Assembly: GCA_965279295.1 (NCBI GenBank)
Contig: CBDIHQ010000018.1
Length of the DNA stretch: 64,000 nt
Strand: one strand, 5' to 3'
Origin: Aquabacter sp965279295
GTDB lineage: Bacteria; Pseudomonadota; Alphaproteobacteria; Rhizobiales; Xanthobacteraceae
Shown: piece by piece, positions 30,941 through 39,175 of the stretch
How positions within the stretch are numbered: the first letter of the stretch is position 1
Layout: every line of letters starts with the position of its first letter
Translations under genes and position numbers: made by a program
Notes under the pieces: model-generated
Seen by the model: the letters and a program-made list of their open reading frames with translations, nothing else
Told to the model about the DNA's origin: nothing
Databases searched by the model: none

Positions 30941-32215
30941 TTGCGCGTTGATGGCCCTTCCCGCCGTTCCGTCCTCACCGGAACCGCCGCTCTCGCGCTA
31001 GGCAGCGCCCTGCCCCGCCTCGCGTTCGCCCAATCTTCCGTCACTCCTCCGGCCCCTGCCACAGCTCAGGTCTCCCGGCTGCGGGTATCCACAATGGAGC
31101 GCATCGAACTGGGCGGCCAGACGCCACTCGCCCTGTTCCAGAATCTGCTGCCTGGACCCGTGCTGCGGGTGAAGCATGGAGAAAAACTGACGGCGACGGT
31201 GGAGAACACCATCGAGACGCCGCTTTCGATCAACTGGCAGGGTGTCAGGGTGCCGAATGCGCTCGACGGCGTGCCCGGCCTCACCGGAGAGGCCATCGCC
31301 AAGGGCGCCAGCGCAGACATCAGTTTCGCCCCGCCGGATGCCGGCACCTATCTGTATCGCGCTTTCCAGCCCGAACTGGCGCAACGCGCTTTGGCGGGTG
31401 CGCTGATCGTGGAGGAGCCGGGCACCTCGGCCTATGCGTCCGACCATGTTCTGCTCATCCAGTCCTGGGCGCCCGACCCCACGACGAAGGTGCCGCTGCT
31501 CACGGTGAACGGGGCGGTCTCGCCGACATTCGAGGCGCCTGCCAGCGATCGCTCGCGCCTGCGGCTGGTGAACGCCGGCGTTCAGTTCCTTCGGCTTCAG
31601 ATCGCCGCCAGTTGTTATGTGCTCGCGGTGGACGGCCAGCCGGTGCAGCCCTTCGCGCTGAAGGACGGTCGCGCCCAACTGACGCCGGGCGGGCGGCTCG
31701 ATCTCGCAGTGGACATCGGCACCGCCGATCCTATTCCCGTGAATGTCGAGACCGGCAGCCTGCCTATCCAGCTTGCCCTCGTGACGCCAGTCGGCTCCGG
31801 TAGCGCGCAGAGCACGCCGGCACTGCCGCTCCCCACCGCGCTGCCCTCGAACGGCCTCCCCGACAAGATTCCACTGGAAAAGGCGTCGCGTTTCGAGGTT
31901 CCGATCGGGCCTGGCACCGTGAGCCTTTCGTCTTTCCCCTCAGTGGGCACAGTGGCGCGCGGCACCTCAGTGGTGCTGGCTTTCGCCAACCAATCGGATG
32001 CGCCGGTGGCGGTCCAGCTTCACGGCGCCCCCTGCCGCTTGCTTGACGGCCTCGACGATGGCTGGAAGCCTTGGTGGCACGATGCGGTGCCTGTCGGCCC
32101 CAAGACCACGGTTCGTGTCGCCCTGCTGGCCGATAGCCCCGGAAAATGGGCCATTGTCGGCCTCAGGGGCGGCGATGGCGCCGTGGTGGCGGCGCGATCC
32201 TACGAGGTGAAATGA
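30941..32215 (+). CDS. Multicopper-oxidase-fold protein lacking copper ligands, Tat-exported
   Basis: 424 residues from TTG at 30941, with GAGGAG 8-9 nt before it; no ATG fits. Tat signal PSRRSVLTGTAALALGSALP ending LAFAQ. Three cupredoxin domains are present, but the copper motifs are altered: the usual H-W-H-G is NWQG in LSINWQGVRVPNALDGVPG, and the usual Y-H-P-H-x-x-x-Q is YRAFQPELAQR. The C-terminal H-x-x-H-x-H and H-C-H motifs are missing. So it cannot be a normal laccase. FtsP/SufI, a periplasmic cell-division stabiliser of the same fold, also lacks copper, which makes an FtsP-like structural role possible. Confidence 0.75.
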   Translation: MRVDGPSRRSVLTGTAALALGSALPRLAFAQSSVTPPAPATAQVSRLRVSTMERIELGGQTPLALFQNLLPGPVLRVKHGEKLTATVENTIETPLSINWQGVRVPNALDGVPGLTGEAIAKGASADISFAPPDAGTYLYRAFQPELAQRALAGALIVEEPGTSAYASDHVLLIQSWAPDPTTKVPLLTVNGAVSPTFEAPASDRSRLRLVNAGVQFLRLQIAASCYVLAVDGQPVQPFALKDGRAQLTPGGRLDLAVDIGTADPIPVNVETGSLPIQLALVTPVGSGSAQSTPALPLPTALPSNGLPDKIPLEKASRFEVPIGPGTVSLSSFPSVGTVARGTSVVLAFANQSDAPVAVQLHGAPCRLLDGLDDGWKPWWHDAVPVGPKTTVRVALLADSPGKWAIVGLRGGDGAVVAARSYEVK

Positions 32216-32250
32216 CGTTGACCTGAGCTACCGCCTCCGGGCGGTCAGAG

Positions 32251-33744
32251 TCAGGACGACGACAATTCCGCGAACAACCGCGTATAAACCGCCGGCAGAG
32301 CCTCCGGCAGGTCATCGGCGATCATACCGGGGCCGGCCTCGCGCGCGGCTTCTCCATGCAGCCACACGCCTGCGCTCGCCGCCTCGAAGGCCGGCATTCC
32401 CTGGGCTAGAAGGCCGCAGATGAGTCCCGCCAGCACATCCCCTGCACCGGCGGTCGCAAGAAAAGCCGGCGCGTTCTCGGCGATGGTGGCGCGCCCATCC
32501 GGCGCGGCCACGACCGTGTCCGGCCCTTTCAGCACCACCACGGCCCCGAGCCGCTGCGCGGCCGCGCGTGCGCGGGTGACTTTTGAGGGTGAGCCCATCA
32601 CCTCCCCGACGTCGCCGAACAGGCGTGAGAACTCCCCTTCGTGCGGCGTCACGACCGCTTGTGCGGCGTATGCAAGCATGGCGGCGAGCGCAAGCGGCTC
32701 CCCGGCAAAGCTCGTGAGAGCGTCCGCGTCCACGACCAAGCTGCGCGAGGGTCCTGCGCTGACCTGAAGCATCTCGCGTGCGGTCTCTCCCGCTCCCAAC
32801 CCTGGGCCGATGGCAAGGGCGACGAGACGCGGGTCTGCGAGCAGGCGCTCGAGATCCTCCGGCGTCGCGGCTGGCCGCACCATCAGCGCGGCGTAGGAGG
32901 CCGCGTGCATGGGCAGCGCATCTGGCGGGCAGGCAATCGTCACCAGACCCGCGCCCGCCCGCAACGTTCCACGAGCCACCAGCCGGGCGGCGCCTGCGGT
33001 CCAGGCGCCGCCGCTGACCACCACCGCGTGGCCACGTCGATATTTATGGCCATCGCCGGCCGGCACGGGAAAGCTCGCGCGCCAGGCGAAGGGGTCGTTG
33101 ACCGCGGTTTTCGGGTTGATCTCCTCCAGCACGCTGTCGGGAATGCCGATGTCCGCCACACGGACCTTGCCGCACATGGCGCGGCCGGGCAGCAGGAGGT
33201 GGCCGGGCTTGCGGCGGAAGAAGGTGACAGTCTCCTCCGCAGGCGCCGCAGCGCCGCGCACCCGCCCGGTGAGGCCATCCAGCCCTGAGGGAAGGTCGAC
33301 GGCGATGATCGGCTTCCCGCTCGCGGCCATGCGTTCGATCAGCGTGAGCGGCGCCCCCGCGAGGTCGCGCCCCAGCCCCGCGCCGTAGAGCGCATCGACG
33401 ATCAGGTCGATGGATGAGAAATCCAGGCTCTCGGCGCTTTCCACCGGCCCGGTCCAGCGTTTTGCGGCCCGCGCAGCATCGCCCATAAGTGCATCGCGCT
33501 GACCGAGGAGGGCGAGACGGACCTTAAAACCCCGCTGGACCAGCACCCGCGCCGCGACGAACCCGTCGCCACCATTATTTCCCGGACCACAAAGAACCGC
33601 GATGCGCGTAGGGTATGGACGGCGCGCGACGGCATCCGCTACCGCCATTCCGGCACGCTCCATCAGCGTCGTCCCGCTGACCCCACCGGCGATCGCCAGT
33701 GCGTCGGCGTGGGCCATTTGCTCGGGCTCCAACAGCGCGGTCAT
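32251..33744 (-). CDS. nnr: Bifunctional NAD(P)HX epimerase / ADP-dependent NAD(P)HX dehydratase
   Basis: 497 residues from ATG at 33744 (MTALLEPEQMAHADALAIAG); ATG at 33759 is an alternative. The N-terminal YjeF_N domain has VLCGPGNNGGDGFVAARVL and DALYGAGLGRDL. The C-terminal sugar-kinase-like domain has AIGPGLGAG, VVDADALT, VVTPHEGEFSRLFG and the catalytic NAGAGDVLAG-type motif (ATAGAGDVLAGLICG). It repairs hydrated NADH/NADPH. It converges with the multicopper-oxidase-like gene; stops are 35 bp apart. It diverges from glnB. Confidence 0.92.
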   Translation of the reverse strand: MTALLEPEQMAHADALAIAGGVSGTTLMERAGMAVADAVARRPYPTRIAVLCGPGNNGGDGFVAARVLVQRGFKVRLALLGQRDALMGDAARAAKRWTGPVESAESLDFSSIDLIVDALYGAGLGRDLAGAPLTLIERMAASGKPIIAVDLPSGLDGLTGRVRGAAAPAEETVTFFRRKPGHLLLPGRAMCGKVRVADIGIPDSVLEEINPKTAVNDPFAWRASFPVPAGDGHKYRRGHAVVVSGGAWTAGAARLVARGTLRAGAGLVTIACPPDALPMHAASYAALMVRPAATPEDLERLLADPRLVALAIGPGLGAGETAREMLQVSAGPSRSLVVDADALTSFAGEPLALAAMLAYAAQAVVTPHEGEFSRLFGDVGEVMGSPSKVTRARAAAQRLGAVVVLKGPDTVVAAPDGRATIAENAPAFLATAGAGDVLAGLICGLLAQGMPAFEAASAGVWLHGEAAREAGPGMIADDLPEALPAVYTRLFAELSSS

Positions 33745-33819
33745 GTCCCTGCCCATCATTCACATGCCTATTTCTGATCCAGAGATGGTCGGTGCCTGAA
33801 GATGTAAGTGAATATATTT

Positions 33820-33903
33820 TAGTCAATTGACTATAATTTAATCATAGAATCTGCAACTTCGCCGCCCGACATCAGCAACGGCGGGCATGGCACGCATCCT
33901 GCT
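33820..33903 (+). promoter_or_regulatory. glnB promoter region: sigma54 site and palindrome
   Basis: TGGCACG-N4-CTGCT (33888-33903) fits the sigma54 consensus with GG and GC at the right 10-bp distance, 58 bp upstream of glnB. Upstream a 14-bp palindrome TAGTCAATTGACTA (33820-33833) overlaps a TATAAT (33832-33837), which could be a second sigma70 promoter. The genes for its likely activator, NtrC, are in this window. Confidence 0.7.
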
Positions 33904-33961
33904 TAAAGAGCAGGCGGCGCGGCCAGCCATCGGCGGGCCGGGTCATGGGGAGACGGAGCGC

Positions 33962-34300
33962 ATGAAGAAGATTGAGGCCATCATCAAACCGTTCAAGCTC
34001 GATGAAGTGAAAGAGGCACTTCAGGAGGTGGGCTTGCAAGGCATTACGGTTACGGAAGCAAAGGGCTTCGGGCGCCAGAAGGGCCATACAGAACTTTATC
34101 GCGGCGCAGAATATGTGGTCGATTTCCTCCCCAAGGTGAAGATCGAGGTCGTCCTTTCCGACGAGATGGTCGAAAAGGCCGTCGATGCTATCCGTCGCGC
34201 GGCACAGACCGGGCGCATCGGCGATGGAAAAATCTTCGTCTCCAGCATCGAGGAAGCCATCCGCATCCGGACCGGGGAATCGGGTCTCGACGCCATCTGA
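33962..34300 (+). CDS. glnB: Nitrogen regulatory protein P-II
   Basis: 112 residues. Tyr51, the uridylylation site, is in GHTELYRGAEY at the tip of the T-loop. The family signatures KKIEAIIKPFKLDEVKEAL and the B/C-loop GRIGDGKIFV are present. PII senses 2-oxoglutarate and ATP/ADP, is uridylylated by GlnD, and controls glutamine synthetase adenylylation and NtrB activity. ATG at 33962 follows GGAG by 8 nt; the longer frame from 33887 would start inside the sigma54 site. It is co-transcribed with glnA, 48 bp downstream. Confidence 0.97.
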   Translation: MKKIEAIIKPFKLDEVKEALQEVGLQGITVTEAKGFGRQKGHTELYRGAEYVVDFLPKVKIEVVLSDEMVEKAVDAIRRAAQTGRIGDGKIFVSSIEEAIRIRTGESGLDAI

Positions 34301-34348
34301 CGCTTGGGCTACCTAGAGCCTGCATCTGCAGGAAAGGCAGTTCCGAAA

Positions 34349-35758
34349 ATGACAAAAGTCAAGGACGTCTTTGATTCGATCAAGGCGAACGACGTTAAAT
34401 ACGTCGACCTGCGCTTCACGGATCCTCGCGGCAAGTGGCAGCACGTAACATTCGACCTGTCCATGGTGGACGAGGAGCTGTTCTCGGAAGGCACCGCCTT
34501 CGACGGCTCATCGATTGCCGGTTGGAAGGCGATCAACGAGTCCGACATGCAGCTCATGCCGGACCCAGCCACGGCGTGCATCGATCCGTTCTTCTCCGAA
34601 ACCACCATGTCCATCGTCTGCGACGTTGTTGAGCCGACGACGGGCGAACCCTATTCGCGCGACCCACGCGGTATCGCCAAGAAGGCGGAAGCCTATGCCA
34701 AGTCGACTGGCATCGGCGACGCGGTCTATTTCGGCCCCGAGGCCGAATTCTTCATCTTCGACGACGTGAAGTTCAAGGCCGACCCGTACAACACGGGCTT
34801 CAAGCTGGACTCGATCGAGCTACCGACCAACGGCGACACCGATTACGAGGGCGGCAACCTCGGCCACCGCGTGAAGACCAAGGGCGGCTACTTCCCCGTT
34901 CCCCCGATCGACAGTGCCCAGGACATGCGTTCCGAGATGCTCGGCGCCATGGCCAAGATGGGCGCCAGGGTCGAGAAGCACCACCACGAAGTGGCCTCCG
35001 CCCAGCACGAACTCGGCCTCAAGTTCGGCCCCCTCGTGACCATGGCCGACCACCTGCAAATCTATAAGTACTGCATCCACCAGGTGGCCAACATCTACGG
35101 CAAGACGGCGACCTTCATGCCGAAGCCGGTGTTCGGCGACAACGGCTCCGGCATGCACGTTCACCAGTCCATCTGGAAAGACGGCAAGCCCCTGTTCGCC
35201 GGCGACAAGTATGCCGACCTCAGCCAGGAATGCCTGTGGTACATCGGCGGCATCATCAAGCATGCCAAGTCGCTGAACGCCTTCACCAATCCGCTGACCA
35301 ATTCCTACAAGCGGCTGGTTCCCGGCTACGAGGCCCCCGTGCTGCTCGCCTATTCTGCGCGCAACCGTTCGGCCTCCTGCCGTATCCCCTACACCAACAA
35401 CCCGAAGGCCAAGCGCGTCGAGGTTCGCTTCCCCGATCCGGGCGCGAACCCCTATCTCGCCTTCGCAGCCCTCTTCATGGCCGGCATGGATGGCATCCTG
35501 AACCGCATCGATCCCGGCGCGGCCATGGACAAGGATCTGTACGACCTGCCCCCGGCGGAACTGAAGCAGATCCCCACCGTGTGCGGTTCGCTGCGCGAGG
35601 CCCTGAAGTCCCTGGAAGACGACAACGCCTACCTCCAGAAGGGCGGCGTGTTCACTTCGGATTTCATCGAAGCCTACATCGATCTGAAGATGACCGAGGT
35701 GATGCGGTACGACATGACCCCGCATCCGGTCGAATTCGAAATGTACTATTCGGTCTGA
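34349..35758 (+). CDS. glnA: Glutamine synthetase type I
   Basis: 469 residues, the standard GSI-beta length. Features: FDGSSIAGWKAINESDMQLM in the beta-grasp domain, PEAEFFIFDDV, KPVFGDNGSGMHVHQSIWKD with the metal-binding His, NPLTNSYKRLVPGYEAP, and the adenylylation site Tyr398 in DLYDLPP. It makes glutamine from glutamate, ammonia and ATP and is the main nitrogen-assimilation enzyme. It is in the glnBA operon behind a sigma54 promoter, and ends in a strong terminator. Confidence 0.98.
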   Translation: MTKVKDVFDSIKANDVKYVDLRFTDPRGKWQHVTFDLSMVDEELFSEGTAFDGSSIAGWKAINESDMQLMPDPATACIDPFFSETTMSIVCDVVEPTTGEPYSRDPRGIAKKAEAYAKSTGIGDAVYFGPEAEFFIFDDVKFKADPYNTGFKLDSIELPTNGDTDYEGGNLGHRVKTKGGYFPVPPIDSAQDMRSEMLGAMAKMGARVEKHHHEVASAQHELGLKFGPLVTMADHLQIYKYCIHQVANIYGKTATFMPKPVFGDNGSGMHVHQSIWKDGKPLFAGDKYADLSQECLWYIGGIIKHAKSLNAFTNPLTNSYKRLVPGYEAPVLLAYSARNRSASCRIPYTNNPKAKRVEVRFPDPGANPYLAFAALFMAGMDGILNRIDPGAAMDKDLYDLPPAELKQIPTVCGSLREALKSLEDDNAYLQKGGVFTSDFIEAYIDLKMTEVMRYDMTPHPVEFEMYYSV

Positions 35759-35810
35759 CCAAAAGGGCGGCCGCCGCGCCGCCCACGGACCTTAAAGGTT
35801 CCTCCCAACT

Positions 35811-35840
35811 GGGGCGCCCTCACGGGCGCCCCTTTTGTTT
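35811..35840 (+). terminator. glnBA terminator
   Basis: GGGGCGCCC-TCAC-GGGCGCCCC followed by TTTTGTTT, 52 bp after the glnA stop. Confidence 0.9.
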
Positions 35841-35899
35841 CGTGGCGGCGTCACGCGCGCAGTTTACGATGGGGGCATGCACCCGAACCGAGCCGCCCG

Positions 35900-37879
35900 A
35901 TGCGCATTCCCAGCGATCTAGACACCGAACCTCTCGCCATTGCCCGCGAGGCGCATGACGACGCGCCGAGCAACGCTTCGGGCAATCCCACGTTCGGAGA
36001 CGTGACCGCAGCGCGCTTCGGCCGCCGCGATCTGCTCAAGGGGCTCCTCGGTGTCGCCGCCATCGGCGCGACCCTCTCCCCGCTCGCCTACGATGCCGCC
36101 CGTGCCGAAGCGCCCGCCTCGGGCGATACGCGCTTTCCCTTCCCCGAACTGACCGCAGCGCCCGACGGCACGATCCATGTTGCGGAAGGGCATGAAGCGC
36201 ACGTCCTGGTTCGCTGGGGAGACCCGGTGCTATCAGGCGCGCCGACGTTCGACCCGGCGAACCAGAGCGCCGCCGCCCAGGCCATGCAGTTTGGCTACAA
36301 CAACGACTTCGTGGGCTTCATCCCGCGCGCGGGCGCTGATCCGTCATCGCGAGGCATCATGGTGGTGAACCACGAATACACCAGCCCGGAGATGATGTTT
36401 CCCGGCATCGGACCGCAGCGCGCCAGAAACGGCTTTCCCGGCATGACGCGCGAGCGGGTGGACATTGAAATGGCGGCGCATGGCGGCTCCGTCATCGAGG
36501 TGGCGCGTGAACAGGGCCGCTGGCGCCTTATTGCGGATTCTCCAGTCGCACGACGCATCACCGCGACCACACCGATGGTGCTTTCGGGTCCGGCGGCGGG
36601 GGACGAACTTCTAAAAACCCAGGACGATCCCAGCGGCCGGTTCGTTCTCGGCACGATCAACAATTGCGCTGGCGGCGTCACGCCATGGGGCACTTGGCTG
36701 ACCTGCGAGGAAAACTTCAACGTCTATTTCCTCGGCAAGCCGGATGGTCATCCCCGCAGCTCCGCCCTGAAGCGATATGGCGTGCCAGCCGGCCTCTATG
36801 CGTGGGGGCGCTTCCACGACCGCTTCGACATCGAGAAGATACCGAACGAACCGAACCGCTTCGGCTGGGTGGTGGAAATCGACCCACTCGACCCCACCTC
36901 CACGCCCAAGAAGCGCACCGCTATGGGCCGCTTCAAGCACGAGGGCGCCGCCAATGTCGTGAATCGTGACGGCCGCTTCGTGGTCTATCAGGGCGACGAC
37001 CAGAAGATGGATTATGTCTATCGCTTCGTCACCGAGCGGCCATACGATCCCGATAACCGCGACGCCAACCGTGACCTGCTGGATGCCGGAACCCTGTCCG
37101 TGGCAGTGTTTCACCCCAATGGCAGCGGGGAGTGGCGTCCGCTGGTGTTCGGGCAGGGGCCGCTGACCCAAGCGAACGGCTTCGCCAATCAGGCGCAAGT
37201 GTTGATCGAGGCAAGGTTCGCCAGCGACGCGCTGGGCGCCACCAAGATGGATCGCCCTGAAGACGTAGAGGTCAATCCCAGCACCGGCAAAGTCTATGTG
37301 ATGCTCACGTCCAACGACACCCGCAAGGAAGATGAGACCAACGCCGCCAATCCCCGAGCGAAGAACGCGTTCGGCCACATCGTAGAAATCGCGCCCGAAG
37401 GTGGCGACCATTCCAGCGACCGTTTCACCTGGGAAATCCTGGTGAAATGCGGCGACCCGTCCATTGCTGACGTGGGCGCGACCTTCTCCTCCGCGACATC
37501 CGGCTACGGTTGGTTCGCGAATCCCGACAATTGCGCAGTAGACAGCCAGGGTCGGCTTTGGATTGCCACCGATGGCAATTCCGCCAAGGACACGGGACGT
37601 ACCGACGGCATATGGGGGGTGGAGACCGAAGGTGCGGGGCGCGCGACGGCCAAGCGCTTCTTCTCCGTGCCGATAGGCGCGGAAATGTGCGGGCCCTTCT
37701 TCACGCCGGATGACACGACGTTGTTTGTCGCCGTGCAGCACCCCGGCGAGAGCGGGGACGGACGCCTATCCTCGTTTGATGATCCCTCGACCCGATGGCC
37801 GGATTTCAAACCCGGCATGCCGCCACGCCCCTCGGTGGTAGCGATCTCCAGGATCGGCGGAGGACGGGTCGGGACATAG
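35900..37879 (+). CDS. phoX: PhoX-family phosphatase (DUF839), Tat-exported
   Basis: 659 residues. The twin-arginine signal is internal (GRRDLLKGLLGVAAIGATLS at about 41-60) after a 40-residue leader, as is common in this family. The mature part has HEAHVLVRWGDPV, GIMVVNHEYTSPEMM, NCAGGVTPWGTWLTCEENFN, KHEGAANVVNRDGRFVVYQG, MDRPEDVEVNPSTGKVYVML and NPDNCAVDSQGRLWIATDG, all typical of DUF839. True PhoX is a Ca/Fe-dependent periplasmic alkaline phosphatase that releases phosphate from organic esters. A Pho box is not evident upstream. It is monocistronic. Confidence 0.85.
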   Translation: MRIPSDLDTEPLAIAREAHDDAPSNASGNPTFGDVTAARFGRRDLLKGLLGVAAIGATLSPLAYDAARAEAPASGDTRFPFPELTAAPDGTIHVAEGHEAHVLVRWGDPVLSGAPTFDPANQSAAAQAMQFGYNNDFVGFIPRAGADPSSRGIMVVNHEYTSPEMMFPGIGPQRARNGFPGMTRERVDIEMAAHGGSVIEVAREQGRWRLIADSPVARRITATTPMVLSGPAAGDELLKTQDDPSGRFVLGTINNCAGGVTPWGTWLTCEENFNVYFLGKPDGHPRSSALKRYGVPAGLYAWGRFHDRFDIEKIPNEPNRFGWVVEIDPLDPTSTPKKRTAMGRFKHEGAANVVNRDGRFVVYQGDDQKMDYVYRFVTERPYDPDNRDANRDLLDAGTLSVAVFHPNGSGEWRPLVFGQGPLTQANGFANQAQVLIEARFASDALGATKMDRPEDVEVNPSTGKVYVMLTSNDTRKEDETNAANPRAKNAFGHIVEIAPEGGDHSSDRFTWEILVKCGDPSIADVGATFSSATSGYGWFANPDNCAVDSQGRLWIATDGNSAKDTGRTDGIWGVETEGAGRATAKRFFSVPIGAEMCGPFFTPDDTTLFVAVQHPGESGDGRLSSFDDPSTRWPDFKPGMPPRPSVVAISRIGGGRVGT

Positions 37880-37892
37880 CGGGCGGCTGTTC

Positions 37893-38237
37893 TCAATGCA
37901 GAATCAGCCATGCCCCGCCGATCAGGACGGCCTCTGCCACAACCACGCCCACGAACACCGAGCCGCGGAAGGCCAGAAAGCCAGCAATGCCGCACAGAAT
38001 GCAGAAGATCCGCAGCCAGAGCGGCATGTCCACCAGCGGGCCGGTGGGCACGAAGATCAGCCGCGCCACGACCGCCGCCAGTAGCGCAGCCGCCACAGCC
38101 CGCACCCAGGCCAGAAGCTCGCCGCCCTCGTGCACCCGCCGCCCGGCGATGACTGCCAGCGAACGCCACATCTCGGTGGGCAGGAAGCCGACCAGCAACA
38201 CGATGAGAATGGCATGCCACTCGCTAAGCTGGATCAT
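37893..38237 (-). CDS. azlD: AzlD-family branched-chain amino acid exporter subunit
   Basis: 114 residues with four hydrophobic segments (AILIVLLVGFLPTEMWRSL, LAWVRAVAAALLAAVVARLI, LWLRIFCILCGIAGFLAF, VFVGVVVAEAVLIGGAWLIL). The small subunit works with AzlC. ATG at 38237 overlaps the azlC stop codon by 4 bp (ATGA). It converges with phoX. Confidence 0.85.
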   Translation of the reverse strand: MIQLSEWHAILIVLLVGFLPTEMWRSLAVIAGRRVHEGGELLAWVRAVAAALLAAVVARLIFVPTGPLVDMPLWLRIFCILCGIAGFLAFRGSVFVGVVVAEAVLIGGAWLILH

Positions 38238-38995
38238 GCCCGCCTCCGGCGCACCGCTCGGCCGATGAGATAGGCGAGCGTTCCGCCACCGACGCCGCTG
38301 ATCATCAAGTCCGCGCCGCCGCTCATACCTGCGACGAATGGTGTCGTGAGGAAGCCAAAGGCCAGCGCGCACCAGTCGGTGACTGTATCGGACCCGCGGA
38401 TCATCAAAAGCGTGAAGGAAATGGGGCTGAGAAACAACAAGCCCACGGCCATTGCGGGTGGAAGCTCGCCCGCCAGTTGATACCCGATGGCGGTCGCCAC
38501 GATGGATATGGCAAGAAACCCCGAACCCAGGCCGAGAATGAACGGGAATCGGCCGGCGGGCGGCATCTTGGGCAGCAGGCGCTGCCCCTCCGCCCACATG
38601 GTCATGGCGACGAGATGCGCCGCGAGCAGTTCTTTCCAGAGCGAACTGCGCGTACTCCGCATGAAGGGCGCGAGCGACACCACCATCGGCAACAGCCGCA
38701 TGGAGGAGAGGGTCACGGCCAACCCGATAGGCAGGAGCCCGGTCCCGGTCGCGAGCCCACCGATGAGGATGATCTGCGCCGGCAGCGCCCAGATGAGGAG
38801 CGTCGAGAGCATCCCCGCGAAGAATGGAAATCCAATGCCTTGGATCAGTCCGCCGTACCCGATATAGCCGGCAAACAAAACAAACCCCGGAACCGAAAAC
38901 GCATCGCGGAAGCCCGCGAGATACCAGCGGGAGACGGACTTGTTGATGTCGGCTGGCGATGGTTCAGGGAGGGTTTCGGGAGACGACACGGGCAC
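38234..38995 (-). CDS. azlC: AzlC-family branched-chain amino acid exporter subunit
   Basis: 253 residues, the usual length for AzlC. WYLAGFRDAFSVPGFVLFAG opens the family, followed by alternating hydrophobic helices (TLLIWALPAQIILIGGLATG, PIGLAVTLSSMRLLPMVVSL) and a basic C terminus RAVRRRRA. AzlCD exports leucine-type amino acids or their analogues from the cytoplasm. It is upstream of and coupled to azlD. Confidence 0.87.
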   Translation of the reverse strand: MPVSSPETLPEPSPADINKSVSRWYLAGFRDAFSVPGFVLFAGYIGYGGLIQGIGFPFFAGMLSTLLIWALPAQIILIGGLATGTGLLPIGLAVTLSSMRLLPMVVSLAPFMRSTRSSLWKELLAAHLVAMTMWAEGQRLLPKMPPAGRFPFILGLGSGFLAISIVATAIGYQLAGELPPAMAVGLLFLSPISFTLLMIRGSDTVTDWCALAFGFLTTPFVAGMSGGADLMISGVGGGTLAYLIGRAVRRRRA

Positions 38996-39175
38996 TCGCT
39001 GATAGCGCGCCTGGCGGCGCTATTTCGTTTCAACCTACCACCTCGTCCCGCCGACGCTACCCGCGGGAACGCAGAGCTTGGGCACGGCCCATGCGTCGGA
39101 GCACGGCCGCGCTTTCTCTGCGGTATCATATGATCGTAGAAGGCAAGTGCCGCCGTTCCACGAGAGTCGCCACCC

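Noticed and set aside
30941..32215. Active laccase or copper oxidase
   Set aside because: Copper-binding His residues are missing in all expected motifs.
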